Below are positions 9,422-18,761 of a stretch of DNA of 64,000 bases, piece by piece; position 1 is the first letter of the stretch, and each line of letters starts with the position of its first letter. A program made the position numbers and the translations under genes. The stretch is from Sedimentibacter sp. Its GTDB lineage: Bacteria > Bacillota > Clostridia > Tissierellales > Sedimentibacteraceae. The DNA lies in the NCBI GenBank assembly GCA_018436705.1, contig JAHDLA010000004.1, positions 372,001-436,000 of the forward strand, read 5' to 3'. The notes under the pieces are model-generated. The model saw nothing but the letters and a program-made list of their open reading frames with translations, made no database searches and was not told the DNA's origin.

Positions 9422-10027
9422 CTATACCTCTCTGATTTTGTTTATAATCGATTTTTTCCTTATTGCTCGATTTTTTTCTGCATTAATAATGCATTTAATT
9501 TTTTCAACTGCCGATTCAACCTCATCATTTAAAACAACATAGTCATATTCAAAAGCATAATTTAACTCATCACATGCACACTGCATTCTTTTAAATATTA
9601 CTTCCTTTGAATCAGTACCTCTTCCTTCAATTCTATTCTTAAGTTCTTTTAGCGAGGGAGGCAGTATAAATACGAAAACTCCTCTAGGGTAGTTTTTTTT
9701 GACCTGTAGAGCTCCTTGTATATCTATCTCTAGTATAATATCATTTCCTTCTTCAAGCTGTTTAAACACCTCTTTTTTCGGTGTACCATAATAATTTCCG
9801 TAAACTCTTGCATATTCAAGGAACTCATCATTATTAATTTTTTTTACGAACTCATCCTCTTTCAAAAAAAAATAACTTACCCCTTCTTTTTCACCTTCTC
9901 TTGGCTTTCTTGTAGTGGCCGACACCGAGACTTTTAAATCCTTCATCGCTTCTTTAAGCTTTTTGCATATGGTGCCCTTGCCTGCCCCTGAAGGACCTGA
10001 AATTACCACTAATAATCCGCTGTCCAT
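9422..10027 (-). CDS. gmk: Guanylate kinase
   Basis: Phosphorylates GMP to GDP with ATP. The 201 aa protein has the P-loop GPSGAGKGT near residues 10-18, the GMP-binding segment SVSATTRKPREGE, VSYFFL, and the lid region with EGRGTDS. Length matches the family. It lies between remA (12 nt) and rpoZ (1 nt), as in B. subtilis. AAAGAGGTG Shine-Dalgarno. Confidence 0.97.
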   Translation of the reverse strand: MDSGLLVVISGPSGAGKGTICKKLKEAMKDLKVSVSATTRKPREGEKEGVSYFFLKEDEFVKKINNDEFLEYARVYGNYYGTPKKEVFKQLEEGNDIILEIDIQGALQVKKNYPRGVFVFILPPSLKELKNRIEGRGTDSKEVIFKRMQCACDELNYAFEYDYVVLNDEVESAVEKIKCIINAEKNRAIRKKSIINKIREV

Positions 10028-10039
10028 TCGTGCACCTCT

Positions 10040-10297
10040 TTACTTAATATTGTGGTTGTTATGTTCAAATCTCTGTGCCATCGTATCAGGCTGAATAGCT
10101 GATAATATTACGTATTCACAGTCGGTTATTATAACTGCTCTTGTCTTTCTGCCATATGTAGCATCAATAAGCTTTCCCTTTTCTCTTGTTTCTTGTATGA
10201 CACGTTTTATGGGCGCTGATTCGGGACTTACAATTGCTATAATTCTATTAGATAACGCTATATTCCCAAACCCAATGTTTATAGTGTTGCCTGCCAT
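10040..10297 (-). CDS. remA: RemA-like DNA-binding regulator (DUF370)
   Basis: 85 aa, the usual length of RemA, a ring-forming DNA-binding protein that in B. subtilis activates matrix and osmoprotection genes. Recognisable segments are [20 protein letters not shown] and [13 protein letters not shown]; the latter matches the conserved Arg-rich DNA-binding edge. Located between yicC and gmk exactly as in B. subtilis. AGGAGAAG Shine-Dalgarno. What it regulates in this organism cannot be told from the window. Confidence 0.92.
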   Translation of the reverse strand: MAGNTINIGFGNIALSNRIIAIVSPESAPIKRVIQETREKGKLIDATYGRKTRAVIITDCEYVILSAIQPDTMAQRFEHNNHNIK

Positions 10298-10307
10298 ATA
10301 ACTTCTC

Positions 10308-11195
10308 CTATTCTATATTTTGTACTTGCTCTCTGATTTTTTCCAGTAGGTTCTTTATCTCTACGACAATTTGAATTATTTCAAGTCTTCCTATTTTAGA
10401 TCCGATCGTGTTAATTTCTCTGTTTGATTCCTGAATAATGAAATCCAATTTCCTTCCTATTGTTCCGCCGATCTCCAGCACATCGCCCAGCTGACACATA
10501 TGAGACTTAAATCTAACAATTTCTTCATTGATATCACTTTTGTCAGCATAAATTACGATTTCATTATAAAGCCTGTTTTCATCAAGCTCATGGTTATTTC
10601 CGAGAAGCTCTTTTATCCTTGCTTCAAATTTAACTTTATAGTCCTCAACAACTGTCAGAGAATTTTTCGAAATTTCTTCCATCAGCAAAAGTATTTTCTC
10701 CATGCTTGATCTGATATCGGCTTCAAGCTGCTTGCCTTCGGCAGCTCTCATTGCAATAAGATTTTTCACTGCATTGTTCATCGCCGCTTCAACACATGTT
10801 TTAAGCTCCTCTTCATCATCCGTATCTTCTTTTGCCATAAGAACATCCTGAAACCTTATAATGGTATCCAGTGAAACATTGCTGCTGATATTCAGTTCAT
10901 TCTTTATTTCGTCGATAGCATCTTTGTATTGCTTGGCAAGACAAAGGTTAGGAACTATTACAGTATCAGATTCACTTAAATAGTCTATGCTTATATATAC
11001 ATCTATTCTACCTCTTTGAATGCTGTTTTTCAAGATTTTTCTTATATTATCCTCGAAAAAGCGTAAATGTCTAGGTGTTTTAACGCTGATATCGCAATAT
11101 CTGTTGTTTATGGTTTTTATTTCCGCAGTTATAACTCGTTTCCCATCATTGTGCTCGCCTTTGCCATAACCGGTCATGCTCAATATATTCGCCAT
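10308..11195 (-). CDS. yicC: YicC/YloC family endoribonuclease
   Basis: 295 aa, the family length. It opens [11 protein letters not shown], the hallmark of the YicC N-terminal domain, and ends with the DUF1732 C-terminal domain ([20 protein letters not shown]). E. coli YicC has been reported as an RNase affecting small RNA turnover, so endoribonuclease activity here is by homology. First gene of the yicC-remA-gmk-rpoZ unit, divergent from rqcH across a 237 nt AT-rich spacer that must hold promoters for both. Start supported by GGGAG. Confidence 0.93.
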   Translation of the reverse strand: MANILSMTGYGKGEHNDGKRVITAEIKTINNRYCDISVKTPRHLRFFEDNIRKILKNSIQRGRIDVYISIDYLSESDTVIVPNLCLAKQYKDAIDEIKNELNISSNVSLDTIIRFQDVLMAKEDTDDEEELKTCVEAAMNNAVKNLIAMRAAEGKQLEADIRSSMEKILLLMEEISKNSLTVVEDYKVKFEARIKELLGNNHELDENRLYNEIVIYADKSDINEEIVRFKSHMCQLGDVLEIGGTIGRKLDFIIQESNREINTIGSKIGRLEIIQIVVEIKNLLEKIREQVQNIE

Positions 11196-11379
11196 TTTTT
11201 TCTCCCAAAATTTTTTTCTTAATGTACTGTTTTATGAATTACTTTATCAATATGATGCAAAATCAAAAGATTTATTATCTTTTATTAAAACATACGCCGC
11301 AGTTTTTCAAATAACTGGAATATATGATATTTATTATAACATTAAAAATCAAATAGTAAACAAAAAATAAAATATTTCA

Positions 11380-11408
11380 ATGACATAAAAAGTTTTTTAA
11401 GGTACAAT
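11380..11408 (+). promoter_or_regulatory. Probable housekeeping promoter of rqcH
   Basis: ATGACA, then a 17 nt spacer, then TACAAT, ending about 25 nt before the rqcH ATG. A good match to the vegetative sigma-A consensus, seen by eye only. Confidence 0.5.
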
Positions 11409-11432
11409 ATACAATAGAACGGAGGTTTTTAA

Positions 11433-13190
11433 ATGTCACTTGACGGAATTTTTTTAAACAGCATAAAAAATGATTTATATAAAAAACTAATAGGAGGGCG
11501 TGTAGATAAAATCTACCAGCCTGATAAAAATGAAATAGTTATACACATAAGAAACAACGGTGAAAATTACAAGCTTCTGATGACATCGGCAAGCAGCAAC
11601 CCTCGCCTGCACATTACTAATATAACGAGGAAAAATCCTGACCAGCCTCCAATGTTTTGCATGCTATTGAGAAAGCATCTCATTGGAGCCCGCATAACCA
11701 ATGTGCACCAGATAAATTTTGACCGAATACTTGAACTTACCTTTGAGTGCAAGGATGAACTTGATACAACAGTACATAAATCCTTAATAATTGAAATAAT
11801 GGGCAAGCACAGCAATATTATTTTTATAAATTCTGATACTTCCCTAATAATCGATTCAATAAAAAGAGTTGCAGAAAATGTAAGCTCGGTACGCCAGATA
11901 TATCCGGGAATAAAGTACGTTATACCGCCGGAACAGGATAAAAAACCTACCCTGGAAATTTCAGAAGATACTTTTGCTGATGCGCTGAACGAATCAAATT
12001 CAGGTTTATTAATCTATAATTTTTTCTATAAAACGTTTATAGGACTCAGCCCGTTCATTAGCAGAGAAATTTGTCATTTGGCAAATTTAAATGAAAGTAC
12101 TTACATTGGCGAACTTACTTCAGATCAGAAAAGAAATCTGTGGAATGCTTTTAATTTTATTATAAACAAAGTTAAATCGAACAACTTCTCATTTAACTTT
12201 TATCTAGATAAGACTTCAAACCAAACTTATTTTTATTGCTTGGATGTTGAGTATTTAAAATCTTGCGATAAAAAGCAATACGATAATCCCGGAAACCTTT
12301 TGGACGACTATTTCTATGAGAAGGACAACAAAAACAAAATTAATCAGCGAGTTTCCAGCTTGATTAAAAGTATGAATACAAAAATAGACAGAATCAAAAA
12401 AAAGGTTGAAAAACAAAGAACTGAGCTGTTAAATGCTGAAGATCGCGAAAAATATAAAATATACGGAGAGCTGATACTGGCAAATCTGCACAGAAAGCCT
12501 GAAAAGAACAAGCTTACGGTGATAAATTATTACGATCCGGAACAAAGAGAAATTACTATTCCATTGGACCCAAAGCTTAATTTATCTATGAACAGCCAAA
12601 AGTTTTTCAAGCGTTATAATAAGCTTAAACATGCTGTAGAAGAACTTCAAAAGCTGATAGAATCATCTTTAAACGAAATTCGATACCTTGAAAATATTCT
12701 TTATTCTATAGAATCGTGCGAAACAACCGACGATTTGGATGAGATATATAATGAATTAATTGCTGAAGGAATAATGAAAAAGAAATCAAAAGTAAAAAAG
12801 CAAAAAGAATACAAACCTGAATTTACTGCGTATATATCGTCAGGCGGACATGAAATTTTGGTTGGAAAAAACAACATTCAAAATGACACCCTTACTTTCA
12901 AAGTAGGTAAAAAAGATGATTACTGGTTCCATGCCAAAAACATGCCCGGTTCTCATGTAATAATAAAAACAAATGGAGACGAGCTTACAGACAACGAATA
13001 TGTTGAAGCTGCCCAAATCGCTGCCTATTATAGCAAAGGAAGAAACTCCGGAGCCGTGGAGATTGACTACACAAAGAAATCAAATGTAAAAAAACCGCCA
13101 AATGCAAAACCGGGTTTTGTAATTTATGACACAAACTACTCGATGCTTGTTAAACCTGACATAACAGAAATCAAATCAAATAATAACTAA
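11433..13190 (+). CDS. rqcH: Ribosome-associated quality control protein RqcH (NFACT/FbpA family)
   Basis: Bacterial Rqc2 homologue that binds stalled 50S-peptidyl-tRNA complexes and directs C-terminal alanine tailing. 585 aa with an NFACT-N domain (starting SLDGIFLNSIKNDL, with GGRVDKIYQPDKN and SSNPRLHIT), a central coiled coil (about residues 280-440, rich in Lys/Glu) and a C-terminal NFACT-R domain (YISSGGHEILVGKNN, DDYWFHAKNMPGSHVII). Older annotations call it a fibronectin-binding protein. Divergent from yicC as in B. subtilis. GGAGG Shine-Dalgarno before the ATG, strong terminator after it. Confidence 0.95.
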   Translation: MSLDGIFLNSIKNDLYKKLIGGRVDKIYQPDKNEIVIHIRNNGENYKLLMTSASSNPRLHITNITRKNPDQPPMFCMLLRKHLIGARITNVHQINFDRILELTFECKDELDTTVHKSLIIEIMGKHSNIIFINSDTSLIIDSIKRVAENVSSVRQIYPGIKYVIPPEQDKKPTLEISEDTFADALNESNSGLLIYNFFYKTFIGLSPFISREICHLANLNESTYIGELTSDQKRNLWNAFNFIINKVKSNNFSFNFYLDKTSNQTYFYCLDVEYLKSCDKKQYDNPGNLLDDYFYEKDNKNKINQRVSSLIKSMNTKIDRIKKKVEKQRTELLNAEDREKYKIYGELILANLHRKPEKNKLTVINYYDPEQREITIPLDPKLNLSMNSQKFFKRYNKLKHAVEELQKLIESSLNEIRYLENILYSIESCETTDDLDEIYNELIAEGIMKKKSKVKKQKEYKPEFTAYISSGGHEILVGKNNIQNDTLTFKVGKKDDYWFHAKNMPGSHVIIKTNGDELTDNEYVEAAQIAAYYSKGRNSGAVEIDYTKKSNVKKPPNAKPGFVIYDTNYSMLVKPDITEIKSNNN

Positions 13191-13219
13191 ATAAAAACTT
13201 AAAACATAGAGTAAATAAA

Positions 13220-13255
13220 AACGTTGCGAACATCTAACAATCCGCAGCGTTTTTT
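13220..13255 (+). terminator. Intrinsic terminator after rqcH
   Basis: A 9 bp stem, AACGTTGCG with CGCAGCGTT (one G-T pair), followed by TTTTTATTTT. It lies 30 nt past the rqcH stop in the gap facing the converging hydrogenase operon. Confidence 0.85.
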
Positions 13256-13347
13256 ATTTTCTTGAAGAACTAATCCCTATTAGCATCTACTTCCGAATGC
13301 GCTCTTTATAAAGCCTTGTTGCAAAATCAGCCTATTGCATGAATACT

Positions 13348-15045
13348 TTAATTGTGATTATTTACGTGAAGCATATGTCTTTTATCCTTCATAACAGTAT
13401 CAAAAATATTTTTAGCAATATAATTGTCCTCAGAATTTTTAATAAGATTAGTTTTATCAATGCTATAGAGACCTTTAGCTCTCAAAATCCTTGTTTCTCT
13501 GGTTATAAGTTTTGGAGTGGGTTGACCTCCGCCTGCAATGCAGCCTCCATTGCAAGCCATTATTTCAATCAAATCATACTGTTTTTCACCGCTTTTAATC
13601 TGCTTGATTAGGTTGTCGGCATTTTTCAATCCATGTACCACGGCTATACTAAACTCGTTTCCATCAACAGTTACATTTGCCTCCTTAACAGATTCAAGCC
13701 CACGCACACTGCCATAAATAATTTCACAGTCTTCTTTGCCGAATTTATTTTTCAGCACTTTACGCAACACTGCTTCGGTTACCCCCCCTGTAGTTCCAAA
13801 AATAACTCCTGCACCAGAGCCTGTTCCAAAAGGCATATCCATTGCCTCTTCTTCTATTTCATCAAACTTAATGCCAATTTCTTTTATCATTATTGCAAGC
13901 TCTTGAGTTGTTATGACAAGATCAACCTCCCTAACACCGTCGTGGGAAAACTCAGGCCTTGCAGCTTCTGCTTTTTTTGCTGTACACGGCATAATTGATA
14001 CAATAAACGTATCTCTGCCATCCTCTGCATCTTTAGATTTGTAATATTCCCTAAGAACAGTTCCAAACATTTGCTGAGGCGATTTACAGCTGGAAATATT
14101 ATTTTTAAGCTCTGGATACCTGTTTTCCGCAAATTTTACCCACCCGGGACAGCAGGAAGTAAATAGAGGCAGATTTTCCCCTTTTGAATATCTCTCGAGA
14201 AATTCGTTGCTTTCTTCAATAACCGTTAAATCCGCTGACAGTGTAGTGTCAAAAACCTCTTCTGCTCCGAGCTTTTTAAGAACTGCTACAATTTTGCCTG
14301 TAGAGACATGCCCTGGTTTCTGACCAAATTCTTCACTTAATGCAACTCTTACAGCCGGCGCAATCTGCACTATGACTCTTTTGCATTTATCATACAGAGC
14401 CTCCCATAATTTTTCTGTTTCATTTTTTATTGTAATAGCTCCCGTAGGACAAACGATACGGCATTGTCCGCAGTTTACACAGTTAGTCTCCGCAAGTTTT
14501 TTATTAAATGCAGGCTGGATAATTACATCCGAACCTCTATTTACAAAGCCAAGCGCACCTATCCCCTGAATTTCCTCGCATACCATCACGCAATCGCCGC
14601 ATTTAATGCATTTGTTAGGATTTCTTACAATGCTTGGGCTGGAATTATCTATATGATTATTTTGTGACAGTTGCTTGAATCTGTTCCGATTCATCCCATA
14701 CCTTTTGGACAATTTTTGAAGCTGGCATTTACCTGTACGCTCACAGGTTGTACAGTCCTTATCGTGATTGGAAAGCAAAAGTTCTAAAATCATTTTTCTG
14801 TACCTGCGTATTCTAGGAGAATTCGTATATATTTCCATGCCGTCCTTCGGAGGCTCTGAGCAGGATGCTATTATTTCACCCTTGGACGTTTCAACAGAGC
14901 ACATTCTGCAGGCGCCGTATATACTTAGTTCCGAATGATAGCAAAAGGTAGGCAAATCAATTCCTGAATCTCTTATTACACTCAAAATATTTTTTTGATT
15001 AGTATACGTCACTTTTCTCCCGTCGATAATTATTATTCCACCCAT
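13348..15045 (-). CDS. hydA: NADH-dependent [FeFe] hydrogenase catalytic subunit
   Basis: Reduces protons to H2 (or the reverse), probably as part of an electron-bifurcating or NADH-linked trimer. 565 aa. An N-terminal [2Fe-2S] domain (CYHSELSIYGACRMC from residue 35) is followed by a His-ligated cluster (HDKDCTTCERTGKC) and two [4Fe-4S] ferredoxin repeats (CIKCGDCVMVC, CVNCGQCRIVC). The H-cluster domain carries TSCCPGW, MPCTAKKAEA and MACNGGCIAGGG. The third motif has Asn where many enzymes have Pro. Last gene of the hydC-hydB-hydA unit, 2 nt after hydB. Confidence 0.95.
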   Translation of the reverse strand: MGGIIIIDGRKVTYTNQKNILSVIRDSGIDLPTFCYHSELSIYGACRMCSVETSKGEIIASCSEPPKDGMEIYTNSPRIRRYRKMILELLLSNHDKDCTTCERTGKCQLQKLSKRYGMNRNRFKQLSQNNHIDNSSPSIVRNPNKCIKCGDCVMVCEEIQGIGALGFVNRGSDVIIQPAFNKKLAETNCVNCGQCRIVCPTGAITIKNETEKLWEALYDKCKRVIVQIAPAVRVALSEEFGQKPGHVSTGKIVAVLKKLGAEEVFDTTLSADLTVIEESNEFLERYSKGENLPLFTSCCPGWVKFAENRYPELKNNISSCKSPQQMFGTVLREYYKSKDAEDGRDTFIVSIMPCTAKKAEAARPEFSHDGVREVDLVITTQELAIMIKEIGIKFDEIEEEAMDMPFGTGSGAGVIFGTTGGVTEAVLRKVLKNKFGKEDCEIIYGSVRGLESVKEANVTVDGNEFSIAVVHGLKNADNLIKQIKSGEKQYDLIEIMACNGGCIAGGGQPTPKLITRETRILRAKGLYSIDKTNLIKNSEDNYIAKNIFDTVMKDKRHMLHVNNHN

Positions 15046-15047
15046 GT

Positions 15048-16925
15048 CTATACCTCCTTGATTGCTTTAAACGCACACGACTCTATGCAGGCCCCGCATT
15101 TAATGCATTTTTTAGCGTCTATTGTAAATGTTTCCTTAATTTTTCCACTTATTGCATTAACCGGACAGTTTCTGGCACATTTTGAACATCCCATGCATAA
15201 ATTCGAATCTATTTCAATAGTCATTAACTTCTTGCACTGCTTTGAAGGGCATACTTTGTCCACTACGTGCGCCCGATATTCATCATAAAAACACTCCAGT
15301 GTACTGAGCACAGGGTTTGCAGCTGTTTTTCCAAGTCCGCACAACGCAGTATGCTTAACCGTATCTGCAATTTCCTTTAATAAGTCCAAGTCTTCCAATG
15401 TTCCTCTTCCTGAAATTATTTTTTCGAGTATTTCCAGCATTCTTTTAGTTCCTTCCCTGCAGGGGATGCATTTACCGCAGGATTCACGCTGTGTAAAGCT
15501 CATAAAAAATCTTGCAACTTCAACCATACAAGTATCTTCATTCATAACAACCAATCCGCCGGAACCTATCATTGCTCCCGCTTTTTTCAACGAATCAAAG
15601 CTTAAAGGCATATCGAGGTGGCTTTCATCAAAGGTTAGGCACCCGCCTGAAGGTCCGCCGATTTGTACAGCCTTAAACCTTTTGCCGTCCGGAATACCTC
15701 CTCCTATATCAAATACTACCTCTCTAAGCGTTGTTCCCATCGGGACCTCTATAAGTCCCGTATTGACAACATTACCTGTAAGTGCAAACGCCTTTGTTCC
15801 GGGACTATTCTTGGTTCCGTATTTTCTGTACTCATCAACGCCCTTGCTAATAATGAAGGGGACATTTGCAAATGTTTCAACGTTATTCAATACAGTAGGA
15901 CATGAAAACAGACCGTGCTCAACAGTTCTGGGAGGCTTAACCCTCGGCATCCCACGATCCCCTTCTATAGATGCTGTAAGAGCACTTCCTTCTCCGCACA
16001 CAAATGCTCCGGCACCCTTATTAATATGAAGATCAAAATCAAATCCTGAACTTAAAATATTTTTACCTAGCAATCCGTATTTCTCAGCTTGCTCAATAGC
16101 AATTTTAAGCCTTTCAACTGCAAGAGGATATTCGGCTCTCACATAAATATATCCTGTATGCGCTCCTGCAGCATATCCGGCAATTATCATCCCCTCAATA
16201 ATCTTGTGAGGATCACCCTCCATTATGCTTCGATCCATGAAAGCTCCGGGGTCTCCTTCATCGCCGTTGCAAACTACATACTTAACGGGATTTGCCTGAG
16301 ATAAAACTTGGCTCCACTTTTTACCGGCTGGATAGCCTCCGCCTCCCCTTCCTCTGAGCCCGGAATCCTGAATCGCTTTGCATACGTCTTTGGGCTGCAT
16401 TGAGCTGAAAATTTGTATCAATGACTTATATCCACCTCTTCCTATGCACTCCTGAATATTCTCTGCATCCATATGACCGCAATTTTCCAATACAAGTCTA
16501 GTCTGCTTATGATAAAAAGGTATGTCCTCCTGCGTTTTATACAGTCTCCCATTTTCATGATGCATCAATCTTTCAACAGGCTTTCCCTTAAGGATAGTTT
16601 CATCAAATATATCTTTACAATCCTCCGTTTTTACTCTCAAATACAGATAATTATATGGTTCAATTCTTACAAGAGGTCCCGCTTCACAAAATCCATGACA
16701 TCCGCTTTTTTTCACACTTGTGCCTTCGTCCTCTTTTACAAGATCTACGCTTGCCAAATTACCATTTTCATTAACAAGTCTTGTCAGTTCATTATAAATA
16801 TCGATGGATCCGCCGGCTACACAGCCTGTTCCTCCGCATACCAGTACTTTTATTCTTTGCTTCGATAGAGAGTTTTTAAAAATTTCTTCATATGCTTCCA
16901 AATCTGCGTACGTCTTGATAAACAT
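15048..16925 (-). CDS. hydB: NADH-binding flavoprotein subunit of the hydrogenase (NuoF-like)
   Basis: Carries FMN and the NAD(H) site and passes electrons to HydA. 625 aa. The N-terminal thioredoxin-like [2Fe-2S] domain has CGGTGCVAGG and CHGFCEAGP. The NuoF core has GRGGGGYPAGKKW near residue 197, CNGDEGDPGAFMDR and the [4Fe-4S] site SCGKCIPCREGTKRM. The C-terminus adds two ferredoxin clusters (CMGCSKCARNC, CIKCGACIESC). This matches the HydB/HndC architecture and is longer than complex I NuoF. Adjoins hydC with no gap. Confidence 0.95.
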   Translation of the reverse strand: MFIKTYADLEAYEEIFKNSLSKQRIKVLVCGGTGCVAGGSIDIYNELTRLVNENGNLASVDLVKEDEGTSVKKSGCHGFCEAGPLVRIEPYNYLYLRVKTEDCKDIFDETILKGKPVERLMHHENGRLYKTQEDIPFYHKQTRLVLENCGHMDAENIQECIGRGGYKSLIQIFSSMQPKDVCKAIQDSGLRGRGGGGYPAGKKWSQVLSQANPVKYVVCNGDEGDPGAFMDRSIMEGDPHKIIEGMIIAGYAAGAHTGYIYVRAEYPLAVERLKIAIEQAEKYGLLGKNILSSGFDFDLHINKGAGAFVCGEGSALTASIEGDRGMPRVKPPRTVEHGLFSCPTVLNNVETFANVPFIISKGVDEYRKYGTKNSPGTKAFALTGNVVNTGLIEVPMGTTLREVVFDIGGGIPDGKRFKAVQIGGPSGGCLTFDESHLDMPLSFDSLKKAGAMIGSGGLVVMNEDTCMVEVARFFMSFTQRESCGKCIPCREGTKRMLEILEKIISGRGTLEDLDLLKEIADTVKHTALCGLGKTAANPVLSTLECFYDEYRAHVVDKVCPSKQCKKLMTIEIDSNLCMGCSKCARNCPVNAISGKIKETFTIDAKKCIKCGACIESCAFKAIKEV

Positions 16926-17402
16926 TTATAGATTCCCCTTTCTAATGTTTCTGATCAGTTCTACCGCTGATTCCGGCGTCATCTTTGGATGTACGTTACC
17001 GTTAACTGTCATTACCGGTGCAAGGCCGCAGGCTCCAAGGCAGGATACAGTTTCAACCGTAAACATCATATCATCCGTCGTTTTCTTTTTTTCAGATAAT
17101 CCTAATTCTTTGTTCACCGCATTCAATATAGGAATAGATTTTCTGACATGGCATGCCGTTCCGTCACAAATTTTAATAATGTTTTTACCCTTTGCATCAA
17201 GAGAGAAATTTTCATAAAATGTAGCAACACCATAGATTTTGGATTGGCTTACATCTAGCTTTTTCGCTATATAAACCAGCACATCCTCAGGCAAATAATT
17301 ATATCCATTTTGAACCTCTTGAATAATGTTGATAATTTCTTTTTTTTCACAGCAATACTTTGTTAAAATACCGTCAATAAATTCTCTTGTTTTTTCATGC
17401 AT
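16926..17402 (-). CDS. hydC: [2Fe-2S] subunit of the hydrogenase (NuoE-like)
   Basis: 158 aa thioredoxin-fold ferredoxin subunit. Cluster ligands are in CDGTACHVRKS and CLGACGLAPVM. The N-terminal helical part (REFIDGILTKYCCEKKEIIN, then YNYLPEDVLVYIAKKL) is typical of NuoE. The start was set at the ATG six nucleotides after GGGGAG, 69 nt inside the longest frame. First gene of the three-gene operon. The upstream region contains a Rex-like inverted repeat and, further on, the divergent padR promoter. Confidence 0.94.
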   Translation of the reverse strand: MHEKTREFIDGILTKYCCEKKEIINIIQEVQNGYNYLPEDVLVYIAKKLDVSQSKIYGVATFYENFSLDAKGKNIIKICDGTACHVRKSIPILNAVNKELGLSEKKKTTDDMMFTVETVSCLGACGLAPVMTVNGNVHPKMTPESAVELIRNIRKGNL

Positions 17403-17433
17403 ATGATTCTCCCCTTTAAAATAGCTAAATATG

Positions 17434-17453
17434 TTTGATAAAAATATATCAAA
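17434..17453. promoter_or_regulatory. Rex-like inverted repeat upstream of the hydrogenase operon
   Basis: A perfect 7 bp inverted repeat, TTTGATA and TATCAAA, separated by 6 nt. The TTG and CAA half-site ends are spaced 12 nt apart, as in Rex operators (TTGTTAANNNNTTAACAA); the inner bases differ. It lies 32 nt upstream of the hydC start. Control by the NADH/NAD+ sensor Rex would be logical for an NADH-linked hydrogenase, but this is inference. Confidence 0.4.
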
Positions 17454-17573
17454 ATAACGTTTGGAATTCAAGCAAAATAATGGTAACGATTAAAATCAAA
17501 CTAATCATAGTGATTATTGTAAGTTAATAAAGTTAGAATACGTTTTCTACAGAAACAAAGTATATTTAGTCTA

Positions 17574-17623
17574 TTGACATACATATGTAAACTATGTATT
17601 ATAAAAGCATAGATTACATATGT
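17574..17623 (+). promoter_or_regulatory. padR promoter with overlapping palindromic operator
   Basis: TTGACA (17574-17579), 17 nt spacer, TATTAT (17597-17602): a near-consensus promoter. A 16 bp inverted repeat with one mismatch spans 17581-17596 (ACATATGTAAACTATG) and 17608-17623. Its left arm fills the spacer and its right arm the start region. Each arm itself contains the palindrome ACATATGT. The geometry predicts autorepression by the adjacent PadR protein. Confidence 0.7.
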
Positions 17624-17638
17624 ATTGGAGGATACTTT

Positions 17639-17971
17639 ATGAAAATAGACAACAGCCTCATAAGAGGCAATACCAGAATGCTCGTTCTGGCAATTATAGA
17701 ATCTGGAAGCAGATATGGATATGAAATTATCAGAGAGCTTGAAGCTAAATCCTACGGTACGTTTGTTCTGAAGGAAGGAACCATATATCCTATTTTGCAT
17801 GCCATGGAAAATGAGGAACTAATAAAATCCGCAACCTATGCCATGGAAAACAAGCGAATAAGAAGATACTATAAAATAACGAAGAAAGGCAGAATGTACT
17901 TGTACAATAAAAAAAAGGAATGGGAAGAATTTTCTGCAAAAGTAAATCTTATTATCGGAAAAACTAGCTAA
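17639..17971 (+). CDS. PadR family transcriptional regulator
   Basis: 110 aa winged-helix repressor: LVLAIIESGSRYGYEIIREL is the PadR recognition region, and LKEGTIYPILHAMENEELI and RIRRYYKITKKGRMYL form the wing. It is the short PadR type with one C-terminal dimerisation helix. The start is the ATG 8 nt after GGAGG, 45 nt inside the longest frame. The usual membrane-protein or DUF1700 partner gene is missing; the nearest genes are the divergent hydrogenase operon and a converging phosphoribosyltransferase. Ligand unknown. Confidence 0.9.
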   Translation: MKIDNSLIRGNTRMLVLAIIESGSRYGYEIIRELEAKSYGTFVLKEGTIYPILHAMENEELIKSATYAMENKRIRRYYKITKKGRMYLYNKKKEWEEFSAKVNLIIGKTS

Positions 17972-17975
17972 ATAT

Positions 17976-18013
17976 CAGTCGGCCTCTCGTGCTTATTTCC
18001 TCTCGGGAGGCTG
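17976..18013. terminator. Hairpin between padR and the converging phosphoribosyltransferase gene
   Basis: GCCTC (17982-17986) pairs with GAGGC (18007-18011) with some flanking pairs. There is no good U-run on either side, so it is only a possible weak bidirectional terminator. Confidence 0.35.
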
Positions 18014-18024
18014 GTCAATATTAA

Positions 18025-18579
18025 TCATCTATTAAAAACAGGCAGCGCCTCCAAAAAAATAATATCATCTCGCTTTGAGGCATCCCCCTCCGCAAGTATG
18101 GCCGCTTTCGCAGTTACAATGCCACCTACAGAATTAACTAACCTTTCAATTGCTGCTATTGATTCACCGGTGCTTATAACATCATCTATAATTGCAACCC
18201 TTTTTCCTTTTATTTCGTCAGCGTCTTTTTCATCTAATACCAGCTCCTGCTTTTTCTGGGTTGTTATAGAAACTACTTCGTCGATAATTGGTTTGTCCAT
18301 ATAAGGCTTTACGCTCTTACGAACTACGATGTATTTTTTCATATTTAATAATCTTGATATTTCAAACGTTAAAGGAATCCCCTTAGCTTCGGCTGTCACA
18401 AGATAATCAACCGGAGGTAGCTTTTTTACTATATCCTTAGCTGCAGCGCACACTACTTCCGTATCGCCCAAAATAACAAAACTGGCTATCCTTAATTTAT
18501 CATTTATTTGAACTATGTTAAGTTCCCTTTTTACTCCCGAAACTTCAATGCTGTAAGTATTCACAATATTCTCCTCCAT
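18025..18579 (-). CDS. Phosphoribosyltransferase (adenine phosphoribosyltransferase-like)
   Basis: 184 aa type I PRTase. The PRPP-binding loop is VAIIDDVISTGES near residue 128, preceded by VDYLVTAEAKGIPLTFEIS and the flexible-loop region KYIVVRKSVKPYM, as in Apt-like proteins. A purine base is the likely substrate, but the length and N-terminus differ from standard Apt, so a regulatory PRTase role is possible. The gene stands alone. No purine riboswitch was recognised upstream. GGAGG Shine-Dalgarno. Confidence 0.75.
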   Translation of the reverse strand: MEENIVNTYSIEVSGVKRELNIVQINDKLRIASFVILGDTEVVCAAAKDIVKKLPPVDYLVTAEAKGIPLTFEISRLLNMKKYIVVRKSVKPYMDKPIIDEVVSITTQKKQELVLDEKDADEIKGKRVAIIDDVISTGESIAAIERLVNSVGGIVTAKAAILAEGDASKRDDIIFLEALPVFNR

Positions 18580-18712
18580 ATAATAATAACGTTATTTCCC
18601 AACCATTTATGTCCTGTATTAGCTACTAAACTCACTCTGAAAATAATATCATGTTTATACTAAAAATAGTACTTTTTATTTTTTTAACTTTAATTTATAA
18701 AATTAGCCACAT

Positions 18713-18752
18713 AAAAAAAGGGTTAACCTCAAAAGGCTAAAACCGTTTTTTT
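18713..18752 (-). terminator. Intrinsic terminator after the amino-acid ABC operon
   Basis: An imperfect stem (GGTTTTAGCC with GGTTAACCC) follows the ATPase gene on the minus strand and is flanked by A-runs and a long T-run on both sides, so it may work in both directions. Confidence 0.65.
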
Positions 18753-18761
18753 ATTTTGATG

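Noticed and set aside
13339..14667. Open frames opposite the hydrogenase subunit gene
   Set aside because: They are antisense shadows of hydA, which has all metal-cluster motifs on the other strand.
18580..18761. Purine riboswitch upstream of the phosphoribosyltransferase
   Set aside because: No conserved purine-aptamer core; the region holds only an A/T-rich spacer and a terminator.
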